DNA of 64,000 nt. Origin: Rattus norvegicus. Lineage: Eukaryota; Chordata; Mammalia; Rodentia; Muridae. Below, one piece after another: positions 46,576 to 59,504 of this stretch. A program made the position numbers and the translations under genes. The notes under the pieces were generated by a model, which was given only the letters and a program-made list of their open reading frames with translations, was not told the origin of the DNA and ran no database searches. The stretch spans positions 41,477,439 through 41,541,438 of the forward strand of contig NC_086034.1 in NCBI RefSeq assembly GCF_036323735.1, read 5' to 3'. Position 1 is the stretch's first letter. Every line of letters starts with the position of its first letter.

Positions 46576-49530
46576 GTGAATTCAGTTAGTTCCCTGTAGC
46601 AGGCTCTTGTAATATGCGTACTTCTAAAGATTTATCAAAATTTGGTGTGCCGAATCTGAGTAACATGGTGAATTCGGTTAGTTCCCAATAGGCCGCAGTA
46701 GTAAGAGGGGACTGTTCGGGATATAGAAAAATTTTCACGAATGGAATCAAAATTTCTAGGCGAATTCAGTGAGTTCCCAATGGGACATGCTTGTATGAGT
46801 GTGCCTTTCAATATGCAACAACATTTTAAGGAACGGACTCTAAGTATCATGGTGAATAAAGTAGGTTCCCAATAGGATTCGCATGTAATAAGCTTGTTAT
46901 TCAAGATAGAGCAACGTTTTAAGGAACGGAAACACTGTTTCTATGTGAATTCAGTTAGTTCCCAGTAGCAGGCTCTTGTAATATGCGTACTTCTAAAGAT
47001 TTATCAAAATTTGGTGTGCCGAATCTGAGTAACATGGTGAATTCGGTTAGTTCCCACTAGGCCGTAGTTGTAATAAGTGGACTGTTCGGGATATAGAAAA
47101 ATTTTCACGAATGGACTCAAAATTTCTAGGCGAATTCAGTGAGTTCCCAATGGGACATGCTTGTATTAGTGTGCTTTTCAATATGTAACAACATTTTAAG
47201 AACGGACTCTAAGTATCATGGTGAATTCAGTAGGTTCCCAATAGGATTCGCATGTAATAAGCTTGTTATTCAAGATAGAGCAACGTTTTAAGGAACGGAA
47301 ACACTGTTTCTCTGTGAATTCAGTTAGTTCCCTGTAGCAGGCTCTTGTAATATGCGTACTTCTAAAGATTTATCAAAATTTGGTGTGCCGAATCTGAGTA
47401 ACATGGTGAATTCGGTTAGTTCCCAATAGGCCGCAGTAGTAATAAGTGGACTGTTCGGGATATAGAAAAATTTTCACGAATGGAATCAAAATTTCTAGGC
47501 GAATTCAGTGAGTTCCCAATGGGACATGCTTGTATGAGTGTGCTTTTCAATATGTAACAACATTTTAAGGAACGGACTCTAAGTATCATGGTGAATTCAG
47601 TAGGTTCCCAATAGGATTCGCATGTAATAAGCTTGTTATTCAAGATAGAGCAACGTTTTAAGGAACGGAAACACTGTTTCTCTGTGAATTCAGTTAGTTC
47701 CCAGTAGCAGGCTCTTGTAATATGCGTACTTCTAAAGATTTATCAAAATTTGGTGTGCCGAATCTGAGTAACATGGTGAATTCGGTTAGTTCCCAATAGG
47801 CCGCAGTAGTAATAAGTGGACTGTTCGGGATATAGAAAAATTTTCACGAATGGAATCAAAATTTCTAGGCGAATTCAGTGAGTTCCCAAAGGGACATGCT
47901 TGTGTGAGTGTGCTTTTCAATATGTAACAATATTTTAAGGAACGGACTCTAAGTATCATGGTGAATTCAGTAGGTTCCCAATAGGATTCGCATGTAATAA
48001 TCTTGTTATTCAAGATAGAGCAACGTTTTAAGGAACGGAAACACTGTTTCTCTGTGAATTCAGTTAGTTCCAAGTAGCAGGCTCTTGTAATATGCGTACT
48101 TCTTAAGATTTATCAAAATTTGGTGTGCCGAACTGAGTAACATGGTGAATTCGGTTAGTTCCCAATAGGCCGCAGTAGTAATAAGTGGACTGTTCGGGGA
48201 TAGAAAAATTTTCACGAATGGAATCAAAATTTCTAGGCGAATTCAGTGAGTTCCCAATGGGACATGCTTGTATGAGTGTGCTTTTCAATATGTAACAACA
48301 TTTTAAGGAACGGACTCTAAGTATCATGGTGAATTCAGTAGGTTCCCAATAGGATTCGCATGTAATAAGCTTGTTATTCAAGATAGAGCAACGTTTTAAG
48401 GAACGGAAACACTGTTTCTCTGTGAATTCAGTTAGTTCCAAGTAGCAGGCTCTTGTAATATGCGTACTTCTAAAGATTTATCAAAATTTGGTGTGCCGAA
48501 TCTGAGTAACATGGTGAATTCGGTTAGTTCCCAATAGGCCGCAGTAGTAATAAGTGGACTGTTCGGGATATAGAAAAATTTTCACGAATGGAATCAAAAT
48601 TTCTAGGCGAATTCAGTGAGTTCCCAAAGGGACATGCTTATTTGAGTGTGCTTTTCAATATGTAACAATATTTTAAGGAACGGACTCTAAGCATCATGGT
48701 GAATTCAGTAGGTTCCCAATAGGATTCGCATGTAATAAGCTTGTTATTCAAGATAGAGCAACGTTTTAAGGAACGGAAACACTGTTTCTCTGTGAATTCA
48801 GTTAGTTCCCAGTAGCAGGCTCTTGTAATATGCGTACTTCTTAAGATTTATCAAAATTTGGTGTGCCGAACTGAGTAACATGGTGAATTCGGTTAGTTCC
48901 CAATAGGCCGGAGTAGTAATAAGTGGACTGTTCGGGATATAGAAAAATTTTCACGAATGGACTCAAAATTTCTAGGCGAATTCAGTGAGTTCCCAATGGG
49001 ACATGCTTGTATGAGTGTGCTTTTCAATATGTAACAACATTTTAAGGAACGGACTCTAAGTATCATGGTGAATTCAGTAGGTTCCCAATAGGATTCGCAT
49101 GTAATAAGCTTGTTATTCAAGATAGAGCAACGTTTTAAGGAAGGGAAACACTGTTTCTCTGTGAATTCAGTTAGTTCCCAGTAGCAGGCTCTTGTAATAT
49201 GCGTACTTCTAAAGATTTATCAAAATTTGGTGTGCCGAATCTGAGTAACATGGTGAATTCGGTTAGTTCCCAATAGGCCGCAGTAGTAATAAGTGGACTG
49301 TTCGGGATATAGAAAAATTTTCACGAATGGAATCAAAATTTCTAGGCGAATTCAGTGAGTTCCCAATGGGACATGCTTGTATGAGTGTGCTTTTCAATAT
49401 GTAACAACATTTTAAGGAACGGACTCTAAGTATCATGGTGAATTCAGTAGGTTCCCAATAGGATTCGCATGTAATAAGCTTGTTATTCAAGATAGAGCAA
49501 CGTTTTAAGGAACGGAAACACTGTTTCTCT
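46576..49530 (+). repeat. 8-mer HOR, D replaced by an A-like monomer (2955 bp)
   Basis: Order B-C-A-E'-F-G-F2-A. The third monomer (47314-47683) has CCCTGTAGC and GAGTAACATGG in place of the D signature. F2 again has GGCCGGAGTAG, shared only with the copy 2955 bp upstream. G has a private AAGCATCATGG. F has ATGGAATC in place of ATGGACTC, shared with the F near 54840, so the 46.6 and 53.2 kb copies are also linked. Confidence 0.87.
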
Positions 49531-50638
49531 GTGAATTCAGTTAGTTCCCTGTAGCAGGCTCTTGTAATATGCGTACTTCTAAAGATTTATCAAAATTTGG
49601 TGTGCCGAATCTGAGTAACATGGTGAATTCGGTTAGTTCCCACTAGGCCGCAGTAGTAAGAGGGGACTGTTCGGGATATAGAAAAATTTTCACGAATGGA
49701 ATCAAAATTTCTAGGCGAATTCAGTGAGTTCCCAATGGGACATGCTTGTATGAGTGTGCCTTTCAATATGCAACAACATTTTAAGGAACGGACTCTAAGT
49801 ATCATGGTGAATAAAGTAGGTTCCCAATAGGATTCGCATGTAATAAGCTTGTTATTCAAGATAGAGCAACGTTTTAAGGAACGGAAACACTGTTTCTATG
49901 TGAATTCAGTTAGTTCCCAGTAGCAGGCTCTTGTAATATGCGTACTTCTAAAGATTTATCAAAATTTGGTGTGCCGAATCTGAGTAACATGGTGAATTCG
50001 GTTAGTTCCCACTAGGCCGTAGTTGTAATAAGTGGACTGTTCGGGATATAGAAAAATTTTCACGAATGGACTCAAAATTTCTAGGCGAATTCAGTGAGTT
50101 CCCAATGGGACATGCTTGTATTAGTGTGCTTTTCAATATGTAACAACATTTTAAGAACGGACTCTAAGTATCATGGTGAATTCAGTAGGTTCCCAATAGG
50201 ATTCGCATGTAATAAGCTTGTTATTCAAGATAGAGCAACGTTTTAAGGAACGGAAACACTGTTTCTCTGTGAATTCAGTTAGTTCCCAGTAGCAGGCTCT
50301 TGTAATATGCGTACTTCTAAAGATTTATCAAAATTTGGTGTGCCGAATCTGAGTAACATGGTGAATTCGGTTAGTTCCCAATAGGCCGCAGTAGTAATAA
50401 GTGGACTGTTCGGGATATAGAAAAATTTTCACGAATGGAATCAAAATTTCTAGGCGAATTCAGTGAGTTCCCAATGGGACATGCTTGTATGAGTGTGCTT
50501 TTCAATATGTAACAACATTTTAAGGAACGGACTCTAAGTATCATGGTGAATTCAGTAGGTTCCCAATAGGATTCGCATGTAATAAGCTTGTTATTCAAGA
50601 TAGAGCAACGTTTTAAGGAACGGAAACACTGTTTCTCT
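49531..50638 (+). repeat. 3-mer B-C-A (1108 bp)
   Basis: B has a C-like CCCACTAGGCCGCAG at the start of S2, a marker shared with the next B at 50639. The block is a truncated version of the B-C-A start of the preceding 8-mer and is followed directly by another B. Confidence 0.84.
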
Positions 50639-53224
50639 GTGAATTCAGTTAGTTCCCTGTAGCAGGCTCTTGTAATATGCGTACTTCTAAAGATTTATCA
50701 AAATTTGGTGTGCCGAATCTGAGTAACATGGTGAATTCGGTTAGTTCCCACTAGGCCGCAGTAGTAAGAGGGGACTGTTCGGGATATAGAAAAATTTTCA
50801 CGAATGGAATCAAAATTTCTAGGCGAATTCAGTGAGTTCCCAATGGGACATGCTTGTATGAGTGTGCCTTTCAATATGCAACAACATTTTAAGGAACGGA
50901 CTCTAAGTATCATGGTGAATAAAGTAGGTTCCCAATAGGATTCGCATGTAATAAGCTTGTTATTCAAGATAGAGCAACGTTTTAAGGAACGGAAACACTG
51001 TTTCTATGTGAATTCAGTTAGTTCCCAGTAGCAGGCTCTTGTAATATGCGTACTTCTAAAGATTTATCAAAATTTGGTGTGCCGAATCTGAGTAACATGG
51101 TGAATTCGGTTAGTTCCCACTAGGCCGTAGTTGTAATAAGTGGACTGTTCGGGATATAGAAAAATTTTCACGAATGGACTCAAAATTTCTAGGCGAATTC
51201 AGTGAGTTCCCAATGGGACATGCTTGTATTAGTGTGCTTTTCAATATGTAACAACATTTTAAGAACGGACTCTAAGTATCATGGTGAATTCAGTAGGTTC
51301 CCAATAGGATTCGCATGTAATAAGCTTGTTATTCAAGATAGAGCAACGTTTTAAGGAACGGAAACACTGTTTCTCTGTGAATTCAGTTAGTTCCCAGTAG
51401 CAGGCTCTTGTAATATGCGTACTTCTAAAGATTTATCAAAATTTGGTGTGCCGAATCTGAGTAACATGGTGAATTCGGTGAGTTCCCAATAGGCCGCAGT
51501 AGTAATAAGTGGACTGTTCGGGATATAGAAAAATTTTCACGAATGGAATCAAAATTTCTAGGCGAATTCAGTGAGTTCCCAATGGGACATGCTTGTATGA
51601 GTGTGCTTTTCAATATGTAACAACATTTTAAGGAACGGACTCTAAGTATCATGGTGAATTCAGAAGGTTCCCAATAGGATTCGCATGTAATAAGCTTGTT
51701 ATTCAAGATAGAGCAACGTTTTAAGGAACGGAAACACTGTTTCTCTGTGAATTCAGTTAGTTCCCAGTAGCAGGCTCTTGTAATATGCGTACTTCTAAAG
51801 ATTTATCAAAATTTGGTGTGCCGAATCTGAGTAACATGGTGAATTCGGTTAGTTCCCACTAGGCCGCAGTAGTAATAAGTGGACTGTTCGGGATATAGAA
51901 AAATTTTCACGAATGGAATCAAAATTTCTAGGCGAATTCAGTGAGTTCCCAATGGGACATGCTTGTATGAGTGTGCCTTTCAATATGCAACAACATTTTA
52001 AGGAACGGACTCTAAGTATCATGGTGAATTCAGTAGGTTCCCAATAGGATTCGCATGTAATAAGCTTGTTATTCAAGATAGAGCAACGTTTTAAGGAACG
52101 GAAACACTGTTTCTCTGTGAATTCAGTTAGTTCCCTGTAGCAGGCTCTTGTAATATGCGTACTTCTAAAGATTTATCAAAATTTGGTGTGCCGAATCTGA
52201 GTAACATGGTGAATTCGGTTAGTTCCCAATAGGCCGCAGTAGTAAGAGGGGACTGTTCGGGATATAGAAAAATTTTCACGAATGGAATCAAAATTTCTAG
52301 GCGAATTCAGTGAGTTCCCAATGGGACATGCTTGTATTAGTGTGCTTTTCAATATGTAACAACATTTTAAGAACGGACTCTAAGTATCATGGTGAATTCA
52401 GTAGGTTCCCAATAGGATTCGCATGTAATAAGCTTGTTATTCAAGATAGAGCAACGTTTTAAGGAACGGAAACACTGTTTCTCTGTGAATTCAGTTAGTT
52501 CCCAGTAGCAGGCTCTTGTAATATGCGTACTTCTAAAGATTTATCAAAATTTGGTGTGCCGAATCTGAGTTAAATGGTGAATTCGGTGAGTTCCCAATAG
52601 GCCGCAGTAGTAATAAGTGGACTGTTCGGGATATAGAAAAATTTTCACGAATGGAATCAAAATTTCTAGGCGAATTCAGTGAGTTCCCAATGGGACATGC
52701 TTGTATGAGTGTGCTTTTCAATATGTAACAACATTTTAAGGAACGCACTCTAAGTATCATGGTGAATTCAGTAGGTTCCCAATAGGATTCGCATGTAATA
52801 AGCTTGTTATTCAAGATAGAGCAACGTTTTAAGGAACGGAAACACTGTTTCTCTGTGAATTCAGTTAGTTCCCAGTAGCAGGCTCTTGTAATATGCGTAC
52901 TTCTAAAGATTTATCAAAATTTGGTGTGCCGAATCTGAGTAACATGGTGAATTCGGTTAGTTCCCAATAGGCCGCAGTAGTAATAAGTGGACTGTTCGGG
53001 ATATAGAAAAATTTTCACGAATGGAATCAAAATTTCTAGGCGAATTCAGTGAGTTCCCAAAGGGACATGCTTGTGTGAGTGTGCTTTTCAATATGTAACA
53101 ACATTTTAAGGAACGGACTCTAAGTATCATGGTGAATTCAGTAGGTTCCCAATAGGATTCGCATGTAATAAGCTTGTTATTCAAGATAGAGCAACGTTTT
53201 AAGGAACGGAAACACTGTTTCTCT
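50639..53224 (+). repeat. 7-monomer recombinant block with chimeric monomers (2586 bp)
   Basis: Order B-C-D'-X-Y-D-E. B shares CCCACTAGGCCGCAG with the previous block. D' (51377-51746) has GAGTAACATGG but GGTGAG, and TTCAGAAGG. X (51747-52116) has CACTAGGCCGCAG with AATAAGTGG in S2, then B-type S3 (GTGCCTTTC, TGCAACAAC) with an intact S4 EcoRI site. Y (52117-52484) has B-type S2 (AAGAGGGG) and C-type S3 (GTATTAGTGTG, TAAGAACGG). Confidence 0.84.
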
Positions 53225-56179
53225 GTGAATTCAGTTAGTTCCCTGTAGCAGGCTCTTGTAATATGCGTACTTCTAAAGATTTATCAAAATTTGGTGTGCC
53301 GAATCTGAGTAACATGGTGAATTCGGTTAGTTCCCAATAGGCCGCAGTAGTAAGAGGGGACTGTTCGGGATATAGAAAAATTTTCACGAATGGAATCAAA
53401 ATTTCTAGGCGAATTCAGTGAGTTCCCAATGGGACATGCTTGTGTGAGTGTGCCTTTCAATATGCAACAACATTTTAAGGAACGGACTCTAAGTATCATG
53501 GTGAATAAAGTAGGTTCCCAATAGGATTCGCATGTAATAAGCTTGTTATTCAAGATAGAGCAACGTTTTAAGGAACGGAAACACTGTTTCTATGTGAATT
53601 CAGTTAGTTCCCAGTAGCAGGCTCTTGTAATATGCGTACTTCTAAAGATTTATCAAAATTTGGTGTGCCGAATCTGAGTAACATGGTGAATTCGGTTAGT
53701 TCCCACTAGGCCGTAGTTGTAATAAGTGGACTGTTCGGGATATAGAAAAATTTTCACGAATGGACTCAAAATTTCTAGGCGAATTCAGTGAGTTCCCAAT
53801 GGGACATGCTTGTATTAGTGTGCTTTTCAATATGTAACAACATTTTAAGAACGGACTCTAAGTATCATGGTGAATTCAGTAGGTTCCCAATAGGATTCGC
53901 ATGTAATAAGCTTGTTATTCAAGATAGAGCAACGTTTTAAGGAACGGAAACACTGTTTCTCTGTGAATTCAGTTAGTTCCCAGTAGCAGGCTCTTGTAAT
54001 ATGCGTACTTCTAAAGATTTATCAAAATTTGGTGTGCCGAATCTGAGTTAAATGGTGAATTCGGTTAGTTCCCAATAGGCCGCAGTAGTAATAAGTGGAC
54101 TGTTCGGGATATAGAAAAATTTTCACGAATGGAATCAAAATTTCTAGGCGAATTCAGTGAGTTCCCAATGGGACATGCTTGTATGAGTGTGCTTTTCAAT
54201 ATGTAACAACATTTTAAGGAACGGACTCTAAGTATCATGGTGAATTCAGTAGGTTCCCAATAGGATTCGCATGTAATAAGCTTGTTATTCAAGATAGAGC
54301 AACGTTTTAAGGAACGGAAACACTGTTTCTCTGTGAATTCAGTTAGTTCCCAGGAGCAGGCTCTTGTAATATGCGTACTTCTAAAGATTTATCAAAATTT
54401 GGTGTGCCGAATCTGAGTAACATGGTGAATTCGGTTAGTTCCCAATAGGCCGCAGTAGTAATAAGTGGACTGTTCGGGATATAGAAAAATTTTCACGAAT
54501 GGAATCAAAATTTCTAGGCGAATTCAGTGAGTTCCCAAAGGGACATGCTTGTGTGAGTGTGCTTTTCAATATGTAACAATATTTTAAGGAACGGACTCTA
54601 AGTATCATGGTGAATTCAGTAGGTTCCCAATAGGATTCGCATGTAATAATCTTGTTATTCAAGATAGAGCAACGTTTTAAGGAACGGAAACACTGTTTCT
54701 CTGTGAATTCAGTTAGTTCCAAGTAGCAGGCTCTTGTAATATGCGTACTTCTTAAGATTTATCAAAATTTGGTGTGCCGAACTGAGTAACATGGTGAATT
54801 CGGTTAGTTCCCAATAGGCCGCAGTAGTAATAAGTGGACTGTTCGGGGATAGAAAAATTTTCACGAATGGAATCAAAATTTCTAGGCGAATTCAGTGAGT
54901 TCCCAATGGGACATGCTTGTATGAGTGTGCTTTTCAATATGTAACAACATTTTAAGGAACGGACTCTAAGTATCATGGTGAATTCAGTAGGTTCCCAATA
55001 GGATTCGCATGTAATAAGCTTGTTATTCAAGATAGAGCAACGTTTTAAGGAACGGAAACACTGTTTCTCTGTGAATTCAGTTAGTTCCAAGTAGCAGGCT
55101 CTTGTAATATGCGTACTTCTAAAGATTTATCAAAATTTGGTGTGCCGAATCTGAGTAACATGGTGAATTCGGTTAGTTCCCAATAGGCCGCAGTAGTAAT
55201 AAGTGGACTGTTCGGGATATAGAAAAATTTTCACGAATGGAATCAAAATTTCTAGGCGAATTCAGTGAGTTCCCAAAGGGACATGCTTATTTGAGTGTGC
55301 TTTTCAATATGTAACAATATTTTAAGGAACGGACTCTAAGTATCATGGTGAATTCAGTAGGTTCCCAATAGGATTCGCATGTAATAAGCTTGTTATTCAA
55401 GATAGAGCAACGTTTTAAGGAACGGAAACACTGTTTCTCTGTGAATTCAGTTAGTTCCAAGTAGCAGGCTCTTGTAATATGCGTACTTCTTAAGATTTAT
55501 CAAAATTTGGTGTGCCGAACTGAGTAACATGGTGAATTCGGTTAGTTCCCAATAGGCCGCAGTAGTAATAAGTGGACTGTTCGGGATATAGAAAAATTTT
55601 CACGAATGGACTCAAAATTTCTAGGCGAATTCAGTGAGTTCCCAATGGGACATGCTTGTATGAGTGTGCTTTTCAATATGTAACAACATTTTAAGGAACG
55701 GACTCTAAGTATCATGGTGAATTCAGTAGGTTCCCAATAGGATTCGCATGTAATAAGCTTGTTATTCAAGATAGAGCAACGTTTTAAGGAAGGGAAACAC
55801 TGTTTCTCTGTGAATTCAGTTAGTTCCCAGTAGCAGGCTCTTGTAATATGCGTACTTCTAAAGATTTATCAAAATTTGGTGTGCCGAATCTGAGTAACAT
55901 GGTGAATTCGGTTAGTTCCCAATAGGCCGCAGTAGTAATAAGTGGACTGTTCGGGATATAGAAAAATTTTCACGAATGGACTCAAAATTTCTAGGCGAAT
56001 TCAGTGAGTTCCCAATGGGACATGCTTGTATGAGTGTGATTTTCAATATGTAACAACATTTTAAGGAACGGACTCTAAGTATCATGGTGAATTCAGTAGG
56101 TTCCCAATAGGATTCGCATGTAATAAGCTTGTTATTCAAGATAGAGCAACGTTTTAAGGAACGGAAACACTGTTTCTCT
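53225..56179 (+). repeat. 8-mer HOR, last A replaced by F2-like (2955 bp)
   Basis: Order B-C-D'-E'-F-G-F2-F2'. B has CTTGTGTGAGTGTGCC, a mix of E and B features. D' has GAGTTAAATGG with GGTTAG. E' has CCCAGGAGC in S1. The final monomer (55810-56179) has ATGGACTC in S2, as in F2, but a normal CCGAATCTGAG S1, plus a private GTGTGATTTTC. Confidence 0.86.
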
Positions 56180-59100
56180 GTGAATTCAGTTAGTTCCCAG
56201 TAGCAGGCTCTTGTAATATGCGTACTTCTAAAGATTTATCAAAATTTGGTGTGCCGAATCTGAGTAACATGGTGAACTCGGTTAGTTCCCAATAGGCCGC
56301 AGTAGTAATAAGTGGACTGTTCGGGATATAGAACAATTTTCACGAATGGACTCAAAATTTCTAGGCGAATTCAGTGAGTTCCCAATGGGACATGCTTGTA
56401 TGAGTGTGCTTTTCAATATGTAACAACATTTTAAGAATGGACTCTAAGTATCATGGTGAATTCAGTAATTTCCCAATAGGATTCGTATGTAATAAGCTTG
56501 TTATTCAAGATAGAGCAACGTTTTAAGGAACGGAAACACTGTTTCTCTGTGAATTCAGTTAGTTCCCAGTAGCAGGCTCTTGTAATATGCGTACTTCTAA
56601 AGATTTATCAAAATTTGGTGTGCCGAATCTGAGTAACATAGTGAATTCGGTTAGTTCCCAATAGGCCGCAGTAGTAATAAGTGGACTGTTCGGGATATAG
56701 AAAAATTTTCACGAATGGAATCAAAATTTCTAGGCGAATTCAGTGAGTTCCCAAAGGGACATGCTTGTGTGAGTGTGCTTTTCAATATGTAACAACATTT
56801 TAAGGAACGGACTCTAAGTATCATGGTGAATTCAGTAGGTTCCCAATAGGATTCGCATGTAATAAGCTTGTTATTCAAGATAGAGCAACGTTTTAAGGAA
56901 CGGAAACACTGTTTCTCTGTGAATTCAGTTAGTTCCAAGTAGCAGGCTCTTGTAATATGCGTACTTCTAAAGATTTATCAAAATTTGGTGTGCCGAACTG
57001 AGTAACATGGTGAATTCGGTTAGTTCCCAATAGGCCGCAGTAGTAATAAGTGGACTGTTCGGGATATAGAAAAATTTTCACGAATGGACTCAAAATTTCT
57101 AGGCGAATTCAGTGAGTTCCCAATGGGACATGCTTGTATGAGTGTGCTTTTCAATATGTAACAACATTTTAGGAACGGACTCTAAGTATCATGGTGAATT
57201 CAGTAGGTTCCCAATAGGATTCCCATGTAATAAGCTTGTTATTCAAGATAGAGCAACGTTTTAAGGAACGGAAACACTGTTTCTCTGTGAATTCAGTTAG
57301 TTCCCAGTAGCAGGCTCTTGTAATATGCGTACTTCTAAAGATTTATCAAAATTTGGTGTGCCGAATCTGAGTAACATGGTGAATTCGGTTAGTTTCCAAT
57401 AGGTCGCAATAGTAATAAGTGGACTGTTCGTGATATAGAAAAATTTTCACGAATGGAATCAAAATTTCTAGGCGAATTCAGTGAGTTCCCAAAGGGACAT
57501 GGTTGTATGAGTTTGCTTTTCAATATGTAACAACATTTTAAGGAACGGACTCTAAGTATCATGGTGAATTCAGTAGGTTCCCAATAGGATTCGCATGTAA
57601 TAAGCTTGTTATTGAAGATAGAGCAACGTTTTAAGGAAGGGAAACACTGTTTCTCTGTGAATTCAGTTAGTTCCCAGTAGCAGGCTCTTGTAATATGCGT
57701 ACTTCTAAAGATTTATCAAAATTTGGTGTGCCGAATCTGAGTAACATGGTGAATTCGGTTAGTTCCCAATAGGCCGCAGTAGTAAGAGGGGACTGTTCGG
57801 GATATAGAAAAATTTTCACGAATGGAATCAAAATTTCTAGGCGAATTCAGTGAGTTCCCAATGGGACATGCTTGTATGAGTGTGCCTTTCAATATGCAAC
57901 AACATTTTAAGGAACGGACTCTAAGTATCATGGTGAATAAAGTAGGTTCCCAATAGGATCCGCATGTAATAAGCTTGTTATTCAAGATAGAGCAACGTTT
58001 TAAGGAAAGGAAACACTGTTTCTATGTGAATTCAGTTAGTTCCGAGTAGCAGGCTCTTGTAATATGCGTACTTCTAAAGATTTATCAAAATATGGTGTGC
58101 CGAATCTGAGTAACATGGTGAATTCGGTTAGTTCCCACTAGTCCGTAGTTGTTATAAGTGGACTGTTCGGGATATAGAAAAATTTTCACGAATGGACTCA
58201 AAATTTCTAGGCGAATTCAGTGAGTTCCCAATGGGACATGCTTGTATTAGTGTGCTTTTCAATATGTAACAACATTTTAAGAACGGACTCTAAGTATCAT
58301 GGTGAATTCAGTAGGTTCCCAATAGGATTCGCATGTAATAAGCTTGTTATTCAAGATAGAGCAACGTTTTAAGGAACGGAAACACTGTTTCTCTGTGAAT
58401 TCAGTTAGTTCCCAGTAGCAGGCTCTTGTAATATGCGTACTTCTAAAGATTTATCAAAATTTGGTGTGCCGAATCTGAGTAACATGGTGAATTCGGTGAG
58501 TTCCCAATAGGCCGCAGTAGTAATAAGTGGACTGTTCGGGATATAGAAAAATTTTCACGAATGGAATCAAAATTTCTAGGCGAATTCAGTGAGTTCCCAA
58601 TGGGACATGCTTGTATGAGTGTGCTTTTCAATATGTAACAACATTTTAAGGAACGGACTCTAAGTATCATGGTGAATAAAGTAGGTTCCCAATAGGATTC
58701 GCATGTAATAAGCTTGTTATTCAAGATAGAGCAACGTTTTAAGGAACGGAAACACTGTTTCTCTGTGAATTCAGTTAGTTCCCAGTAGCAGGCTCTTGTA
58801 ATATGCGTACTTCTAAAGATTTATCAAAATTTGGTGTGCCGAATCTGAGTAACATGGTGAATTCGGTTAGTTCCCAATAGGCCGCAGTAGTAATAAGTGG
58901 ACTGTTCGGGATATAGAACAATTTTCACGAATGGAATCAAAATTTCTAGGCGAATTCAGTGAGTTCCCAAAGGGACATGCTTGTGTGAGTGTGCTTTTCA
59001 ATATGTAACAATATTTTAAGGAACGGACTCTAAGTATCATGGTGAATTCAGTAGGTTCCCAATAGGATTCGCATGTAATAAGCTTGTTATTCAAGATAGA

Positions 59101-59504
59101 GCAACGTTTTAAGGAACGGAAACACTGTTTCTCTGTGAATTCAGTTAGTTCCAAGTAGCAGGCTCTTGTAATATGCGTACTTCTAAAGATTTATCAAAAT
59201 TTGGTGTGCCGAATCTGAGTAACATGGTGAATTCGGTTAGTTCCCAACAATCCGCAGTAGTAATAAGTGGACTGTTCGGGATATAGAAAAATTTTCACGA
59301 ATGGACTCAAAATTTCTAGGCGAATTCAGTGAGTTCCCAAAGGGACATGTTTGTGTGAGTGTGCTTTTCAATATGTAACAACATTTTAAGGAACGGACTC
59401 TAAGTATCATGGTGAATTCAGTAGGTTCCCAATAGGATTCGCATGTAATAAGCTTGTTATTCAAGATAGAGCAACGTTTTAAGGAACGGAAACACTGTTT
59501 CTCT
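56180..59504 (+). repeat. 9-mer I-E-F3-H'-B-C-D-E'-J (3325 bp)
   Basis: I (56180-56548) has GAACTCGG, TTAAGAATGG, CAGTAATTTCCC and TTCGTATG. F3 has CCGAACTGAG, ATTTTAGGAACGG and GATTCCCATG. H' has GTTAGTTTCC and AGGTCGCAATAG. C is unusually diverged (CACTAGTCCGTAG, TTGTTATAAG). D carries the B-type GAATAAAGTAGG. J (59135-59504) has CCCAACAATCCGC. I, E and F3 recur 3325 bp downstream. Confidence 0.84.
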
